From assembly GCF_001553855.1 (NCBI RefSeq), contig NZ_LQWV01000001.1, positions 62,001 through 126,000 on the forward strand: DNA of 64,000 nt. The letters run 5' to 3'. This document shows, piece by piece, positions 55,724 through 64,000 of this stretch. The notes under the pieces were generated by a model. That model was not told the DNA's origin. It saw only the letters and a list, made by a program, of their open reading frames with translations, and searched no databases. Every line of letters starts with the position of its first letter. Position 1 is the stretch's first letter. The translations under genes and the position numbers were made by a program. This DNA comes from Streptococcus gordonii. Lineage in GTDB: Bacteria > Bacillota > Bacilli > Lactobacillales > Streptococcaceae.

Positions 55724-56323
55724 ATGACAAATATAACTCTTCTAAAATCAAGCGATTTTCAAGTTTCCAATTGGTCGGGAGGAAAGACAAAACAACTTTA
55801 TCTTTCCCCGTCCACCGGCCACTATGGCCGGCGGGAATTTGACTATCGACTCTCAACAGCAACTGTGGAAGCAGCTGAAAGTGTGTTTTCTGACTTGAGT
55901 GGCTTTCACCGTATTCTTATGAGCCTAGACCATCCTCTGCGCCTGCTCAATGCTAGTCGACAAGAGGAAACGGTTCTAGCTCCCTTTACCCCCTATTTCT
56001 TCGAAGGGAGTGATTCTATCACAAGTCGCGGGACTTGTACCGACTTTAACTTAATCTACAGCGACTACTATCAGGGACAGATGATTGCCGTCTCCAATAA
56101 GCAAGTTCTCATACGAGACGAAGAGATTCAATTTATCTATGCTTTGACAAATCTAACAGTGATTGGAGATAACTTTCCACCACTTGATATGGAGGAAGGA
56201 AATTTTCTGATAGTGGAAAAAGAGACTCAGGAAACTGAGCTGCATATAATGTTTTCATATAACCAATCTAAAGGCTCTCCTCTTGCCATTTGGGCTGGTT
56301 TAAACCACATCCCCACTAAGTAA
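55724..56323 (+). CDS. hutD: HutD-family protein
   Basis: 199-residue cupin-fold protein of the HutD family; proposed elsewhere to tune histidine catabolism, with the biochemical role unsettled. N-terminal WSGGKTKQLYLSP and RLSTATVE, then SVFSDLSGFHRILMSLDHPLRL, are family features. Begins 12 bases after fhs with no clear Shine-Dalgarno, so it probably relies on coupling to fhs. Low expression is expected. Confidence 0.85.
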   Translation: MTNITLLKSSDFQVSNWSGGKTKQLYLSPSTGHYGRREFDYRLSTATVEAAESVFSDLSGFHRILMSLDHPLRLLNASRQEETVLAPFTPYFFEGSDSITSRGTCTDFNLIYSDYYQGQMIAVSNKQVLIRDEEIQFIYALTNLTVIGDNFPPLDMEEGNFLIVEKETQETELHIMFSYNQSKGSPLAIWAGLNHIPTK

Positions 56324-56372
56324 AGATACAGTGATGCTCCAAGATTGGTCTGCCACCACCCTATCTTTACTT
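56318..56372 (+). other. long-stem hairpin spanning the hutD end
   Basis: AAGTAAAGATA (56318-56328) pairs with TATCTTTACTT (56362-56372), 11 bp, over a 33-base loop that itself can fold (TGGT/ACCA). It includes the hutD stop and is followed by the permease ribosome binding site AAAGGAG. Possible mRNA processing element; no U-run. Confidence 0.4.
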
Positions 56373-56410
56373 GGAAGGGATCCTCATATCTCTAAAGGAG
56401 AAACATTATT

Positions 56411-57745
56411 ATGGATGCAAACAAACTCAACACACAAGAGCAGGAAAAAGCGAAATTCAGCTTTGCCGGTGCAACTCTTTATGGTATTAATGCCGTTATC
56501 GGCTCTGGTATCTTCCTCCTACCTCAAAAAATTTACAAAGGACTTGGACCTGCTTCTCTAGCTGTCATGTTAGGGACTGCTCTCCTTGTTATTCTGCTAG
56601 CAGTCTGCTTGGCAGAAACTGCAGGTTATTTCAATAAAAATGGTGGAGCCTTCCAATATGCCAAGGAAGCATTTGGTAACTTTGTCGGATTTAACGTAGG
56701 CTTTCTGGGTTGGGCGGTTACCATCATCGCTTGGTCCGCTATGGCTGCAGGATTTGCAAGACTCTTTGTCATTACCTTCCCAGCTTTTACCCCTTATGAA
56801 CTAGTCCTTAGTATCACTTTAATTGTCTTGCTCAGCTTGATGAATATTGCTGGTTTAAAGACCTCTAAGTTTTTCACACTAGCTGCAACCGTAGCTAAGT
56901 TGATTCCAATCATTGCATTTGCAGCATGTGCCATCTTCTTCATCAAAGGTGGAATTGACAAAGGAAACTTTACTCCCTTCCTTCAGCTAGAACCTGGCGC
57001 AGATATCATGAAGGCTATCTCAAGTACAGCTATTTATATCTTCTATGGTTTTATCGGCTTTGAAACTATGTCTATCGTTGCTGGTGAAATGCGCGATCCA
57101 GAAAAGAATGTCCCACGCGCCATTCTAGGGTCTATCAGCATTGTATCTGTTCTCTACATGCTCATTATTGCAGGAACCATTGCTATGCTAGGTAGTCGTA
57201 TCCTACAAACAAATGCTTCTGTGCAAGACGCTTTTGTTGAAATGATTGGCCCTGCTGGGGCATGGATCGTTTCTATTGGAGCCCTTATTTCTATTGCCGG
57301 ACTCAACATCGGTGAATCTATCATGGTACCGCGTTTTGGAGCAGCTATTGCCAATGAAGGTATGTTGCCTAAAAAAATTGCTGAAACCAATTCTAAAAAC
57401 GCACCTATCTTTGCTATCATCATCTCAGGTGTTTTAGCTATCGCATTGCTCTTTACAGGAACATTTGAAGTACTAGCAGCTCTCAGCGTAGTCTTCCGTT
57501 TCTTCCAATACATCCCGACTGCTCTAGCCGTATTGGTATTGAGAAAGAAATATCCAGATAAAAAAGTAGTCTTCCGCGTTCCATTTGGTCCAGTAATCCC
57601 AATCCTAGCAGTCTTAGTCAGCCTTGTCATGATTTGGGGTGAAAACCCAATGAACTATATCTATGGTCTCATAGGTGTCCTTATCGCAAGTGCAGTATAC
57701 TATATCTATATTGTACTGATTTGTAAAAATAAAGTTCTTGAATAA
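56411..57745 (+). CDS. APC-family amino acid permease, probably histidine
   Basis: 444-residue membrane transporter with 12 spans. The N-terminal FAGATLYGINAVIGSGIFLLP is the APC span 1 with its unwound GSGIF turn; YGFIGFETMSIVAGEMRDPEKNVPRAI is span 6 plus the conserved loop. AAAGGAG precedes the ATG. Its place between hutD and hutH makes histidine, or a histidine/product exchange, the likely cargo; the sequence alone cannot decide. Confidence 0.9.
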   Translation: MDANKLNTQEQEKAKFSFAGATLYGINAVIGSGIFLLPQKIYKGLGPASLAVMLGTALLVILLAVCLAETAGYFNKNGGAFQYAKEAFGNFVGFNVGFLGWAVTIIAWSAMAAGFARLFVITFPAFTPYELVLSITLIVLLSLMNIAGLKTSKFFTLAATVAKLIPIIAFAACAIFFIKGGIDKGNFTPFLQLEPGADIMKAISSTAIYIFYGFIGFETMSIVAGEMRDPEKNVPRAILGSISIVSVLYMLIIAGTIAMLGSRILQTNASVQDAFVEMIGPAGAWIVSIGALISIAGLNIGESIMVPRFGAAIANEGMLPKKIAETNSKNAPIFAIIISGVLAIALLFTGTFEVLAALSVVFRFFQYIPTALAVLVLRKKYPDKKVVFRVPFGPVIPILAVLVSLVMIWGENPMNYIYGLIGVLIASAVYYIYIVLICKNKVLE

Positions 57746-57761
57746 AAGGAGAATAAATCGT

Positions 57762-59303
57762 ATGACACATGTAATAAATTTGGATGGCGAACACCTTACT
57801 TTAGAAGATGTGATCGCAGTAGCCCGTCATGGAGCTACCTGCGAAATCGACCAAGAAGCTAAGAAAGCTGTGGAGGCTTCCCGCAAAATCGTGGACGACA
57901 TTGTCCGCGAAAAACGGGTAGTCTATGGTGTTACAACTGGATTTGGATCTCTCTGTAACGTTAGTATCTCACCAGAAGATACGACTCAACTACAGGAAAA
58001 TCTGATCCGTACCCACGCTTCAGGCTTTGGTGATCCCCTACCAGAAGACACAGTTCGTGCTATCATGTTAATCCGGATTAATTCTCTGGTAAAAGGCTAC
58101 TCTGGTATTCGTCTGTCTACTGTCGAAAAGCTTCTGGAACTGCTCAATAAAGGCGTCGTGCCATTCATTCCAGAAAAAGGCTCTTTGGGCGCTTCTGGTG
58201 ACTTAGCTCCATTGGCTCACATGGTTCTTCCTATGCTAGGACTGGGCCACGCATACTATCAAGGCCAATTGCTCTCTGGCCAAGAAGCTTTGGACAAGGC
58301 TGGGATTGAAAAAATTGCTCTAGCTGCCAAGGAAGGGTTGGCGCTGATTAACGGTACGACTGTCCTAACAGGTATCGGAGCTCTGGCTACCTATGATGCC
58401 ATCCAATTGCTTAAATTATCAGATGTCGCCGGCGCTCTTTCTATGGAAGTCCACAATGGTATTACTAGTCCATTTGAAGAAGACTTACATACCATTCGAC
58501 CTCAGAGCGGTCAGCTAGCTACAGCCCGGAATATCCGCAACCTTCTAGAGGGCAGTGGCAATACGACCGTAGCTACTCAACAACGTGTTCAAGACCCATA
58601 CACACTGCGTTGTATCCCGCAGATTCATGGCGCTAGCAAGGACTCTATCGCTTATGTGAAAACCAAAGTTGAGATTGAAATCAACTCCGTTACAGACAAC
58701 CCTATCATCACCAAAGAAGGCCATGTTATCTCAGGCGGTAACTTCCACGGTGAACCAATGGCTCAGCCATTCGACTTCCTCGGTATCGCTATTTCTGAAA
58801 TCGGAAATGTATCCGAGCGCCGTGTAGAACGTCTAGTTAACAGCCAACTGAGCAAGCTACCATCCTTCTTGGTCAAACACCCAGGACTCAACTCTGGTTT
58901 TATGATTACCCAATATGCTTGTGCTTCTCTTGCTTCTGAGAACAAGGTTCTGGCTCATCCAGCCAGCGTAGACTCTATCCCATCTTGTGAAAACCAAGAA
59001 GACTTTGTCAGCATGGGAACAACCGCAGCACGCAAGGCAGCTGAGATTCTCAAGAATTCCCGCCGCATCGTGGCAACAGAAATCATGGCAGCCTGCCAAG
59101 CTCTGGATCTGAAACCAGAAAACCATAAACTTGGTAAGGGAACCAAACCAGCCTACGACCTCTTCCGTCAGCATGTCCGCTTTATCGAATTTGATAAGGA
59201 CATCGAAATCTATGAAGAGCTCAACAAGGCCTCTGAGCTGATTGAAAGTGATGAATTCCTAGCAGCAGTTGAAAAGGCTGTGGACTTAAGCATTCAATTC
59301 TAA
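57762..59303 (+). CDS. hutH: histidine ammonia-lyase
   Basis: First enzyme of the pathway: L-histidine to urocanate plus ammonia, 513 residues. The MIO cofactor arises from Ala-Ser-Gly in KGSLGASGDLAPLAHM near residue 145; catalytic Tyr in VVYGVTTGFGSL near residue 55; YTLRCIPQIHGAS and NPIITKEGHVISGGNFHG are further family blocks. Start at 57762 with AAAGGAG; the open frame begins earlier, inside the permease gene. Last gene before the operon terminator. Confidence 0.97.
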   Translation: MTHVINLDGEHLTLEDVIAVARHGATCEIDQEAKKAVEASRKIVDDIVREKRVVYGVTTGFGSLCNVSISPEDTTQLQENLIRTHASGFGDPLPEDTVRAIMLIRINSLVKGYSGIRLSTVEKLLELLNKGVVPFIPEKGSLGASGDLAPLAHMVLPMLGLGHAYYQGQLLSGQEALDKAGIEKIALAAKEGLALINGTTVLTGIGALATYDAIQLLKLSDVAGALSMEVHNGITSPFEEDLHTIRPQSGQLATARNIRNLLEGSGNTTVATQQRVQDPYTLRCIPQIHGASKDSIAYVKTKVEIEINSVTDNPIITKEGHVISGGNFHGEPMAQPFDFLGIAISEIGNVSERRVERLVNSQLSKLPSFLVKHPGLNSGFMITQYACASLASENKVLAHPASVDSIPSCENQEDFVSMGTTAARKAAEILKNSRRIVATEIMAACQALDLKPENHKLGKGTKPAYDLFRQHVRFIEFDKDIEIYEELNKASELIESDEFLAAVEKAVDLSIQF

Positions 59304-59421
59304 ATCTGATACTCTTTGAAATTGATTTTTGAAGGTCTAAAGCTCTTTTGATGAACTTAGGTCCTATCAGCAGTGACTTACCTTGTCAAATTTGGATCTT
59401 CTTTGAGTCAGAAAAGCGAAT

Positions 59422-59459
59422 AAAAGAAGCCCGCGCTTGTTCAGCAGGGCTTTCTTTTT
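59422..59459 (+). terminator. terminator of the main hut operon
   Basis: AAAGAAGCCC ... GGGCTTTCTTTTT, a ~9-bp stem with a bulge and a 14-base loop, about 120 bases after hutH. Confidence 0.75.
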
Positions 59460-59465
59460 CAGCTA

Positions 59466-59509
59466 AAAGTCATTGACAGCCTTAGTAGAAACTCTTATAA
59501 TAAAGTCGC
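59466..59509 (+). repeat. 44-bp promoter block, copy 1
   Basis: Carries TTGACA (59473-59478), a 17-base spacer and TATAAT (59496-59501), a full consensus promoter reading into the membrane-protein gene. Matches copy 2 (60137-60180) at 42 of 44 positions. Confidence 0.85.
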
Positions 59510-59597
59510 TAGTGCCATTAAGCAAGGCCAAATAAAATGAAAATTTCAAGGGCAATCTTAGAAGCCAGAAAGAGTTTGATTAAGGAGAAAAGTAACA

Positions 59598-60101
59598 ATG
59601 AAAAAAGCCTCCAAAGTAGACTATTTTGCAATTCTACATCCACTTGTCTTAATCATTTTACCAGCAATGGCCTACCTCATTTGGCATATGTTAAAAACCA
59701 TTTTATTTACTTTTTTAAATCTCCTAATAGGCAAGCCTATTGTTAAACAGGACGATAGTTTTCTCATTGTGCTTTTTTATCTGTGCATCGCTGTTTTTAT
59801 CCTTTATTCCGTCGGCTTTTTAGCACAACTGATGCTCCATATTTGCAATAGCAAAGAGAGCACTCTTTTACCTGTTTGGTGCATGCTTACAGCTTTAATT
59901 CTGCTTGTACCAACGGTTAAAAATGGCCGAATCCTTAGCTCTGGATGGACACCATATGCTTATTTTCTTTCAATTGCAGCTTATATTGCTTATCTCTTTT
60001 CGAAAAGGCCAAAGGTTAGAGAGGGCTACCGGTCTAACGCTAAGATACGCTACGCTACATGGACTGCATTACTTCTCGCCATTATAGTGGCTTTCTTGTA
60101 A
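59598..60101 (+). CDS. small multi-span membrane protein, function unknown
   Basis: 167 residues with four or five hydrophobic spans (VLIILPAMAYLIW, FLIVLFYLCIAVFILY, MLTALILLVP, YAYFLSIAAYIAYLF, ALLLAIIVAFL) and basic cytoplasmic loops. AAGGAGAAAAGTAACA precedes the ATG. Not recognised as any family. It lies between hutH and hutG but is flanked by duplicated promoter blocks, so it may be an insertion into the cluster and need not act in histidine metabolism. Confidence 0.75.
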   Translation: MKKASKVDYFAILHPLVLIILPAMAYLIWHMLKTILFTFLNLLIGKPIVKQDDSFLIVLFYLCIAVFILYSVGFLAQLMLHICNSKESTLLPVWCMLTALILLVPTVKNGRILSSGWTPYAYFLSIAAYIAYLFSKRPKVREGYRSNAKIRYATWTALLLAIIVAFL

Positions 60102-60136
60102 ACAATTCCCTCTCCACTAAGCTCCTTTCCCCGCAG

Positions 60137-60180
60137 AAAGTCATTGACAGCCTTAGTGGAAACTCTTATAATAAAATCGC
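60137..60180 (+). repeat. 44-bp promoter block, copy 2 (hutG promoter)
   Basis: TTGACA (60144-60149), 17-base spacer, TATAAT (60167-60172). Two substitutions relative to copy 1. Drives hutG; the predicted transcription start lies just before AAAGGAAAAGATT. Confidence 0.85.
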
Positions 60181-60207
60181 AATATCGTTATGGAAAAGGA
60201 AAAGATT

Positions 60208-61197
60208 ATGTTAGAAGATTATTATCAGTTAGATAACAGCTATTATCAACGTGGGGTCGAAGATAATTTATACGCTGCAAAATGGGGTATGGTTATCGAA
60301 TTCTTGAATTTAAATGACCCAAACTTAAAACCTTTTGAGGGAGTCAACTTTGCCTTAATTGGTTTCAAGAGCGACAAAGGAGTCTATATCAACCACGGTC
60401 GGGTTGGAGCAGTTGAAGGACCACAATCTATCCGTACTCAGTTGGCCAAACTGCCTTGGCATCTAGGTCGAAACGTCCGTGTCTTTGATGTCGGTGATAT
60501 CGATGGCCCCAATCGGTCTCTTGAACAACTCCAAAGCAGTCTAGCAAAAGCTGTCAAGCGCCTGCGGGAGCTCAATCTTCGTCCCATCGTACTAGGAGGC
60601 GGACACGAAACGGCCTACGGAAACTATCTCGGACTCAAGTCTTCACTAAAACCCGAGCAAGAATTAGCCGTCATCAATATGGATGCCCATTTTGATCTTC
60701 GCCCTTATGACCAGACTGGTCCCAATTCCGGTACTGGATTTCGCCAGATGTTTGACGAAACTTTAGCTCAAAAACAAGTCTTTAATTATCTCATTTTAGG
60801 TATCCAAGAACACAATAATAACCTCTTTCTCTTTGATTTTGTAGCCAAGTCTAAAGCCATCCAGTTCCTGACTGGACTAGATATCTACCAAATGGGCCAC
60901 AAGGAAGTCTGCAAGGTTGTTGATGCCTTTCTTGCAGACAAGGAACAAGTCTATTTGACCATTGACATTGACTGCTTTGCTGCTGGTGCCGCTCCTGGTG
61001 TCAGTGCTATTCAGTCGCTGGGCGTAGATCCAAATTTAGCCGTTCTGGTCTTCCAGCATATCGCTGCTTCAGGAAAACTAATTGGTTTTGACGTGGTAGA
61101 AGTTTCTCCACCCCACGATATTGACAACCATACAGCCAACCTAGCTGCCAGCTTTATCTTTTATCTGACCCAGGTCTGGGCTCAAATACATGATTAA
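60208..61197 (+). CDS. hutG: formimidoylglutamase
   Basis: Arginase-family Mn enzyme, 329 residues, hydrolysing N-formimino-L-glutamate to glutamate and formamide. Mn ligands are visible in [11 protein letters not shown] (His), [11 protein letters not shown] (Asp, His, Asp) and [17 protein letters not shown] (Asp, Asp). Start at 60208 behind AAGGAAAAGATT; an ATG at 60190 would add six residues. Transcribed from its own consensus promoter. Gives the cell a folate-independent route beside FtcD/FchA. Confidence 0.95.
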   Translation: MLEDYYQLDNSYYQRGVEDNLYAAKWGMVIEFLNLNDPNLKPFEGVNFALIGFKSDKGVYINHGRVGAVEGPQSIRTQLAKLPWHLGRNVRVFDVGDIDGPNRSLEQLQSSLAKAVKRLRELNLRPIVLGGGHETAYGNYLGLKSSLKPEQELAVINMDAHFDLRPYDQTGPNSGTGFRQMFDETLAQKQVFNYLILGIQEHNNNLFLFDFVAKSKAIQFLTGLDIYQMGHKEVCKVVDAFLADKEQVYLTIDIDCFAAGAAPGVSAIQSLGVDPNLAVLVFQHIAASGKLIGFDVVEVSPPHDIDNHTANLAASFIFYLTQVWAQIHD

Positions 61198-61212
61198 TAG
61201 TTTTATCAGAAT

Positions 61213-61252
61213 AAAAAGAGAGGATGAAAATGACTTTCATCCCCTTTTATTT
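61213..61252. terminator. terminator of hutG, possibly bidirectional
   Basis: GGATGAAA / TTTCATCC with flanking AAAAG/CTTTT and U-rich tails on both strands; lies between convergent hutG and the BTAD regulator gene. Confidence 0.85.
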
Positions 61253-61261
61253 TGCATTTGA

Positions 61262-64000
61262 TTATTGAGACAGTCTCAAGCGCAAGCTTTCCAGTTCTTT
61301 CAACTGATGTCGGTCCCGATAAAAATTAAGATGGCTTTTAGCCGTATCATAGTAATAATCAAAATCCCGATTCAGTAGCTCTTCAAAACTACTTTCTTTC
61401 AAATCCCCTACCAGAAGTTGATACTTAATCACTGCCATCAGGTAGTAAATTAAGCCCTTGTCTCGCGGATTGCCATATCGGCTAATCAATTCTTCTTTCT
61501 TTTTCAGCAAGTCCAAGACTGGCTGATAGTCTCCTTTTTCACAACTAATCAATCCTAGATAGACTTCTAACTGAGTCTCCTTCCAAGGAAAACTAAGAGA
61601 TTCCATAGCTTTTTTAGCTTTCAAAAGGATTGCCTCTGCCTGTTGATAATCTCTCAGCTGATAATAGGTCATGCCTAATCCAATATAGAAGGCAAATATT
61701 GATGGCTCTGCTATTTTGTTTTCTGTTAGATCAATTGCTTCTTTCTGGTGGGCCAAGGCTGTTGTAAAATTCCCGCGAATCTGCTCAATCTCCGCCAGAT
61801 AATCTAGAGCTGCTGCAATCTGAATCGAATATTTGGAGCGAAGCGAGTCTGTTAGGCTGAAACAATCAATAGACTGATAGAGATGGTGAAGCGACTGTTC
61901 TTCATCTCCGATCATGAGATGATATAGCCCCTTCAGCCGAAGATTGACAGCAATGGCTTCGTGATTATTGGCCTGGACTGAAGCATCCAGAGCACGCTCC
62001 GTATAATAACGCATTTCAGGAATATTCTCCGTCTGAATACAGTAATAGATCATCTGCCGATAACCTTCCAGAAGGAACTCCATTTGTTGTAGTTCCTTGG
62101 CCGAAGCAATCACCTGCTGGATATTGTCCATCCCCTGCTGGTAATTTCCTGTCCGAATAGCATAGCGCCCTTCCAGATAGAGGAAACGAAGCACTAGCAA
62201 TTGAAAATCCTTATGGTTTTGATGTTTGCTTTCTAAGTCCTTTATTTCCTGACGAATTCGATCAAATTGCTCCAGAACAGCAGCCTGGTTGTTATCCTCA
62301 GTCTTTTCAATAAAACCAAACTCCCGTGAGTAAATTGGAAAGAGCTCATGGTGAAACTGTAAAGTAGCTTCCAAATAATGCAACTCGTACTCTAAAGACT
62401 TGATCGGTTGCTTAGACATCTTATAATGATAGGCAATTTCATTGAGCAACTGGGAATGATAAAGAGATTCTCCCAAGCATTCTTCCATACTCTGGGCAAT
62501 CTGATGATGCAACATCCGACGCTTGGCTATTGACAAACGCTCATAAGCATAGATTTGTAGGAGCTCCTGGCTAAAATTCACTACCAGTCTGTCCTCTTCT
62601 TCCACCTCAATTAAGAGTCGCTTTTGTCTCAAAGCCTCAATAATTTCAACCAAGTCTTCCACAGGCAAAGCAAGTAACTTGGTCAAAAAGGAAAGTGACG
62701 CAGGTTCTCTGAAACAAGCTAGATAGTCCAGTAGCTCCTCTTCCCCACTACTAAGATGATCCAGTTTCAAAGACAGCTTAGCCTTAATAGCCGGCGTCAA
62801 TGGCTGAAACTTTTCTCCTCTCAAGAGTTGCTCAGCATATTCTGACAGGAAGAATGGAATCCCCTGGCTAACTCGATAAATGTCTTTGACTTTTTCCTCA
62901 GAAAGAGCTTCTATGCCCTTTTGAGCTTGTAGATAAGCTACACTATCTTGAAAATTGAGGGGCTGTAGCTCAATAAAATCAATCTTATCACGAACCAGCA
63001 AATGACTGAAAAAATGTTCCAAATAAGAAGGAGTGCTGAGGTGTTTTGTCAACACAAAGGCCACTGGGTAATCATACATATGGTTCATGACCTGTTCCAA
63101 GACTGCAGTACTAGCTGCATCCATCCAGTGACAATCCTCAATTAAAATTACCAGAGCTTTCTTCTTGGAAATTTTCTGCAGAATATCGACTACAAACTGA
63201 GCTAATTTGTCTGCATCTAACTCAACTCCAGAAATTCCTCCTGTTAAGATTGGAAAATAGCTTTCCAAAATAACTTGCCACTGACTAATTGTAAGAATCT
63301 GATGCTGAATGACCAAATCACCCAAACCATCCAGTAGACCACGCCAAGGCTGAAGCTCAGACTCCATTTCTTCCTTAAAACACTCAGCCATAACAATTTG
63401 AAAGTACTTGGTCTGATTGGCTAACACCTGACGAGTCACTGTCCGCTTCCCTATGCCAGTACCCCCCACTAAAACTAGGGCACGCGCCTCCTGTTCTCCT
63501 AAAATCTTAGAAAAATAAGATTCCAACCGCTGGATTTCACTTACTCGACCAAAAAAATGGTCCGTATTCCGAAGAAACTGTTTGGTTTTTCTTTCACTCC
63601 GGTCTTTAGCAAGAACTTCGTGATAGAGCTGTTGAATAGACTCATTGGGACTGATTCCCAGTTCCTTATCCAAGAGATTCACTAGTTTATAGTAAGTCTC
63701 AATAACTTTACCTGGACGATCATTGTCTCGGTAGAACTTCATGAGCAGGTGATAATTCTTTTCATCAAACTCATCCATGCTAATCAAACGACGCAGATTT
63801 TGCTCGGCTTCTTCTAGATTCAGCCGGTCCTTTTCTTTTTCAAGCTGATGGTAGCAAGCTTGGACATAAAGTTGCTCATACTGATTCCGCATTTTGGAAA
63901 CCCAATAATCAAATGCTTCGCTATCCTTGAGATAGAATCCCTGCAAAAAATCGCCTTGATAGAGAGACAAATGCTCTTCTGGTTTAGCTATAAAAGTCTC
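61262..64000 (-). CDS. BTAD/ATPase/TPR transcriptional regulator (5' end outside window)
   Basis: The frame is open through the window end; ~912 residues are present. Order: a BTAD helical domain (YQGDFLQGFYL ... MDEFDEKNYHLLMKFYRDNDRPGKVIETYYKLVNLLDKELGISPNESIQQLY), an AAA/STAND ATPase with Walker A LVGGTGIGKRTVTRQ and Walker B ALVILIEDCHWMDAAS, then a long TPR region (e.g. NFTTALAHQKEAIDLTENKI, DYQQAEAILLKAKKAM). An OmpR-like DNA-binding domain is expected upstream. This is the SARP/LuxR-like large regulator plan. It lies next to hutG and might control hut, but that is only positional. Target and signal unknown. Confidence 0.85.
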   Translation of the reverse strand, partial: ETFIAKPEEHLSLYQGDFLQGFYLKDSEAFDYWVSKMRNQYEQLYVQACYHQLEKEKDRLNLEEAEQNLRRLISMDEFDEKNYHLLMKFYRDNDRPGKVIETYYKLVNLLDKELGISPNESIQQLYHEVLAKDRSERKTKQFLRNTDHFFGRVSEIQRLESYFSKILGEQEARALVLVGGTGIGKRTVTRQVLANQTKYFQIVMAECFKEEMESELQPWRGLLDGLGDLVIQHQILTISQWQVILESYFPILTGGISGVELDADKLAQFVVDILQKISKKKALVILIEDCHWMDAASTAVLEQVMNHMYDYPVAFVLTKHLSTPSYLEHFFSHLLVRDKIDFIELQPLNFQDSVAYLQAQKGIEALSEEKVKDIYRVSQGIPFFLSEYAEQLLRGEKFQPLTPAIKAKLSLKLDHLSSGEEELLDYLACFREPASLSFLTKLLALPVEDLVEIIEALRQKRLLIEVEEEDRLVVNFSQELLQIYAYERLSIAKRRMLHHQIAQSMEECLGESLYHSQLLNEIAYHYKMSKQPIKSLEYELHYLEATLQFHHELFPIYSREFGFIEKTEDNNQAAVLEQFDRIRQEIKDLESKHQNHKDFQLLVLRFLYLEGRYAIRTGNYQQGMDNIQQVIASAKELQQMEFLLEGYRQMIYYCIQTENIPEMRYYTERALDASVQANNHEAIAVNLRLKGLYHLMIGDEEQSLHHLYQSIDCFSLTDSLRSKYSIQIAAALDYLAEIEQIRGNFTTALAHQKEAIDLTENKIAEPSIFAFYIGLGMTYYQLRDYQQAEAILLKAKKAMESLSFPWKETQLEVYLGLISCEKGDYQPVLDLLKKKEELISRYGNPRDKGLIYYLMAVIKYQLLVGDLKESSFEELLNRDFDYYYDTAKSHLNFYRDRHQLKELESLRLRLSQ

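Noticed and set aside
57154..57630. 158-codon open frame opposite the hut amino acid permease
   Set aside because: Antisense to a well-supported transporter; Thr/Ile/Ala-rich complement of membrane codons, typical of a shadow.

Overview
The window looks like a chromosomal segment of a low-GC Streptococcus of the sanguinis/gordonii/mitis group. The basis is gene content and order: a pneumococcal-type intracellular N-glycan degradation set, a pepO - manganese ABC transporter - tpx block, a glycyl-radical enzyme/PTS cluster next to leuS in the order I recall from pneumococcus, and a complete histidine-utilisation (hut) cluster of the kind found in S. sanguinis and S. gordonii. No rRNA, tRNA, CRISPR array, prophage or intact insertion sequence was recognised.

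Layout. (1) 1-13.8 kb: an ABC importer for host N-glycan fragments (lipoprotein truncated by the window start, two permeases) and six intracellular proteins that would take such glycans apart: GH20, a ROK kinase, GH38, GH125, GH92 and GH29. A cre site lies just downstream of the importer promoter. (2) 13.9-19.6 kb: a VIT-family metal transporter whose promoter carries a perfect PerR-type box; an ABC-2 exporter with a TetR regulator and two palindromic operators; the last 20 codons of a lost AraC-type regulator; a nitroreductase; a zinc alcohol dehydrogenase. (3) 19.9-26.5 kb: a type VII secretion LXG effector operon. Two small partner proteins and a 526-residue LXG protein are followed by seven tandem paralogous genes of three sequence types (order A-B-C-B-A-C-C), each chained to the next by a 4-base stop/start overlap. 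This is the most unusual feature here. (4) 26.6-30 kb: a three-hairpin repeat, leuS, and a methyltransferase gene broken by one nonsense codon. (5) 30-39.3 kb: glycerol dehydrogenase, a transaldolase-like aldolase, a glycyl-radical enzyme, a complete cellobiose-family PTS, SorC and DeoR regulators and the radical-SAM activase. Gene content fits the radical-mediated breakdown of 1,5-anhydroglucitol 6-phosphate. Two identical palindromes mark the two transcription units. (6) 39.6-45.3 kb: a voltage-gated-type potassium channel, a second ABC-2 exporter, an XRE/TPR regulator and pepO. (7) 45.4-48.6 kb: a Mn ABC transporter with its DtxR-type operator, and tpx. (8) 48.8-61.2 kb: hutI diverging from hutU-ftcD-fchA-fhs-hutD-permease-hutH, then a small membrane protein and hutG, each of the last two behind a copy of the same 44-bp promoter block. 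Both routes for formiminoglutamate (tetrahydrofolate transfer and direct hydrolysis) are encoded. (9) 61.3-64 kb: a large BTAD/ATPase/TPR regulator truncated by the window end.

Start codons were chosen from ribosome binding sites, so several genes are shorter than the longest open frame. Functions are inferred from recognisable motifs and family memory; no database search was possible.
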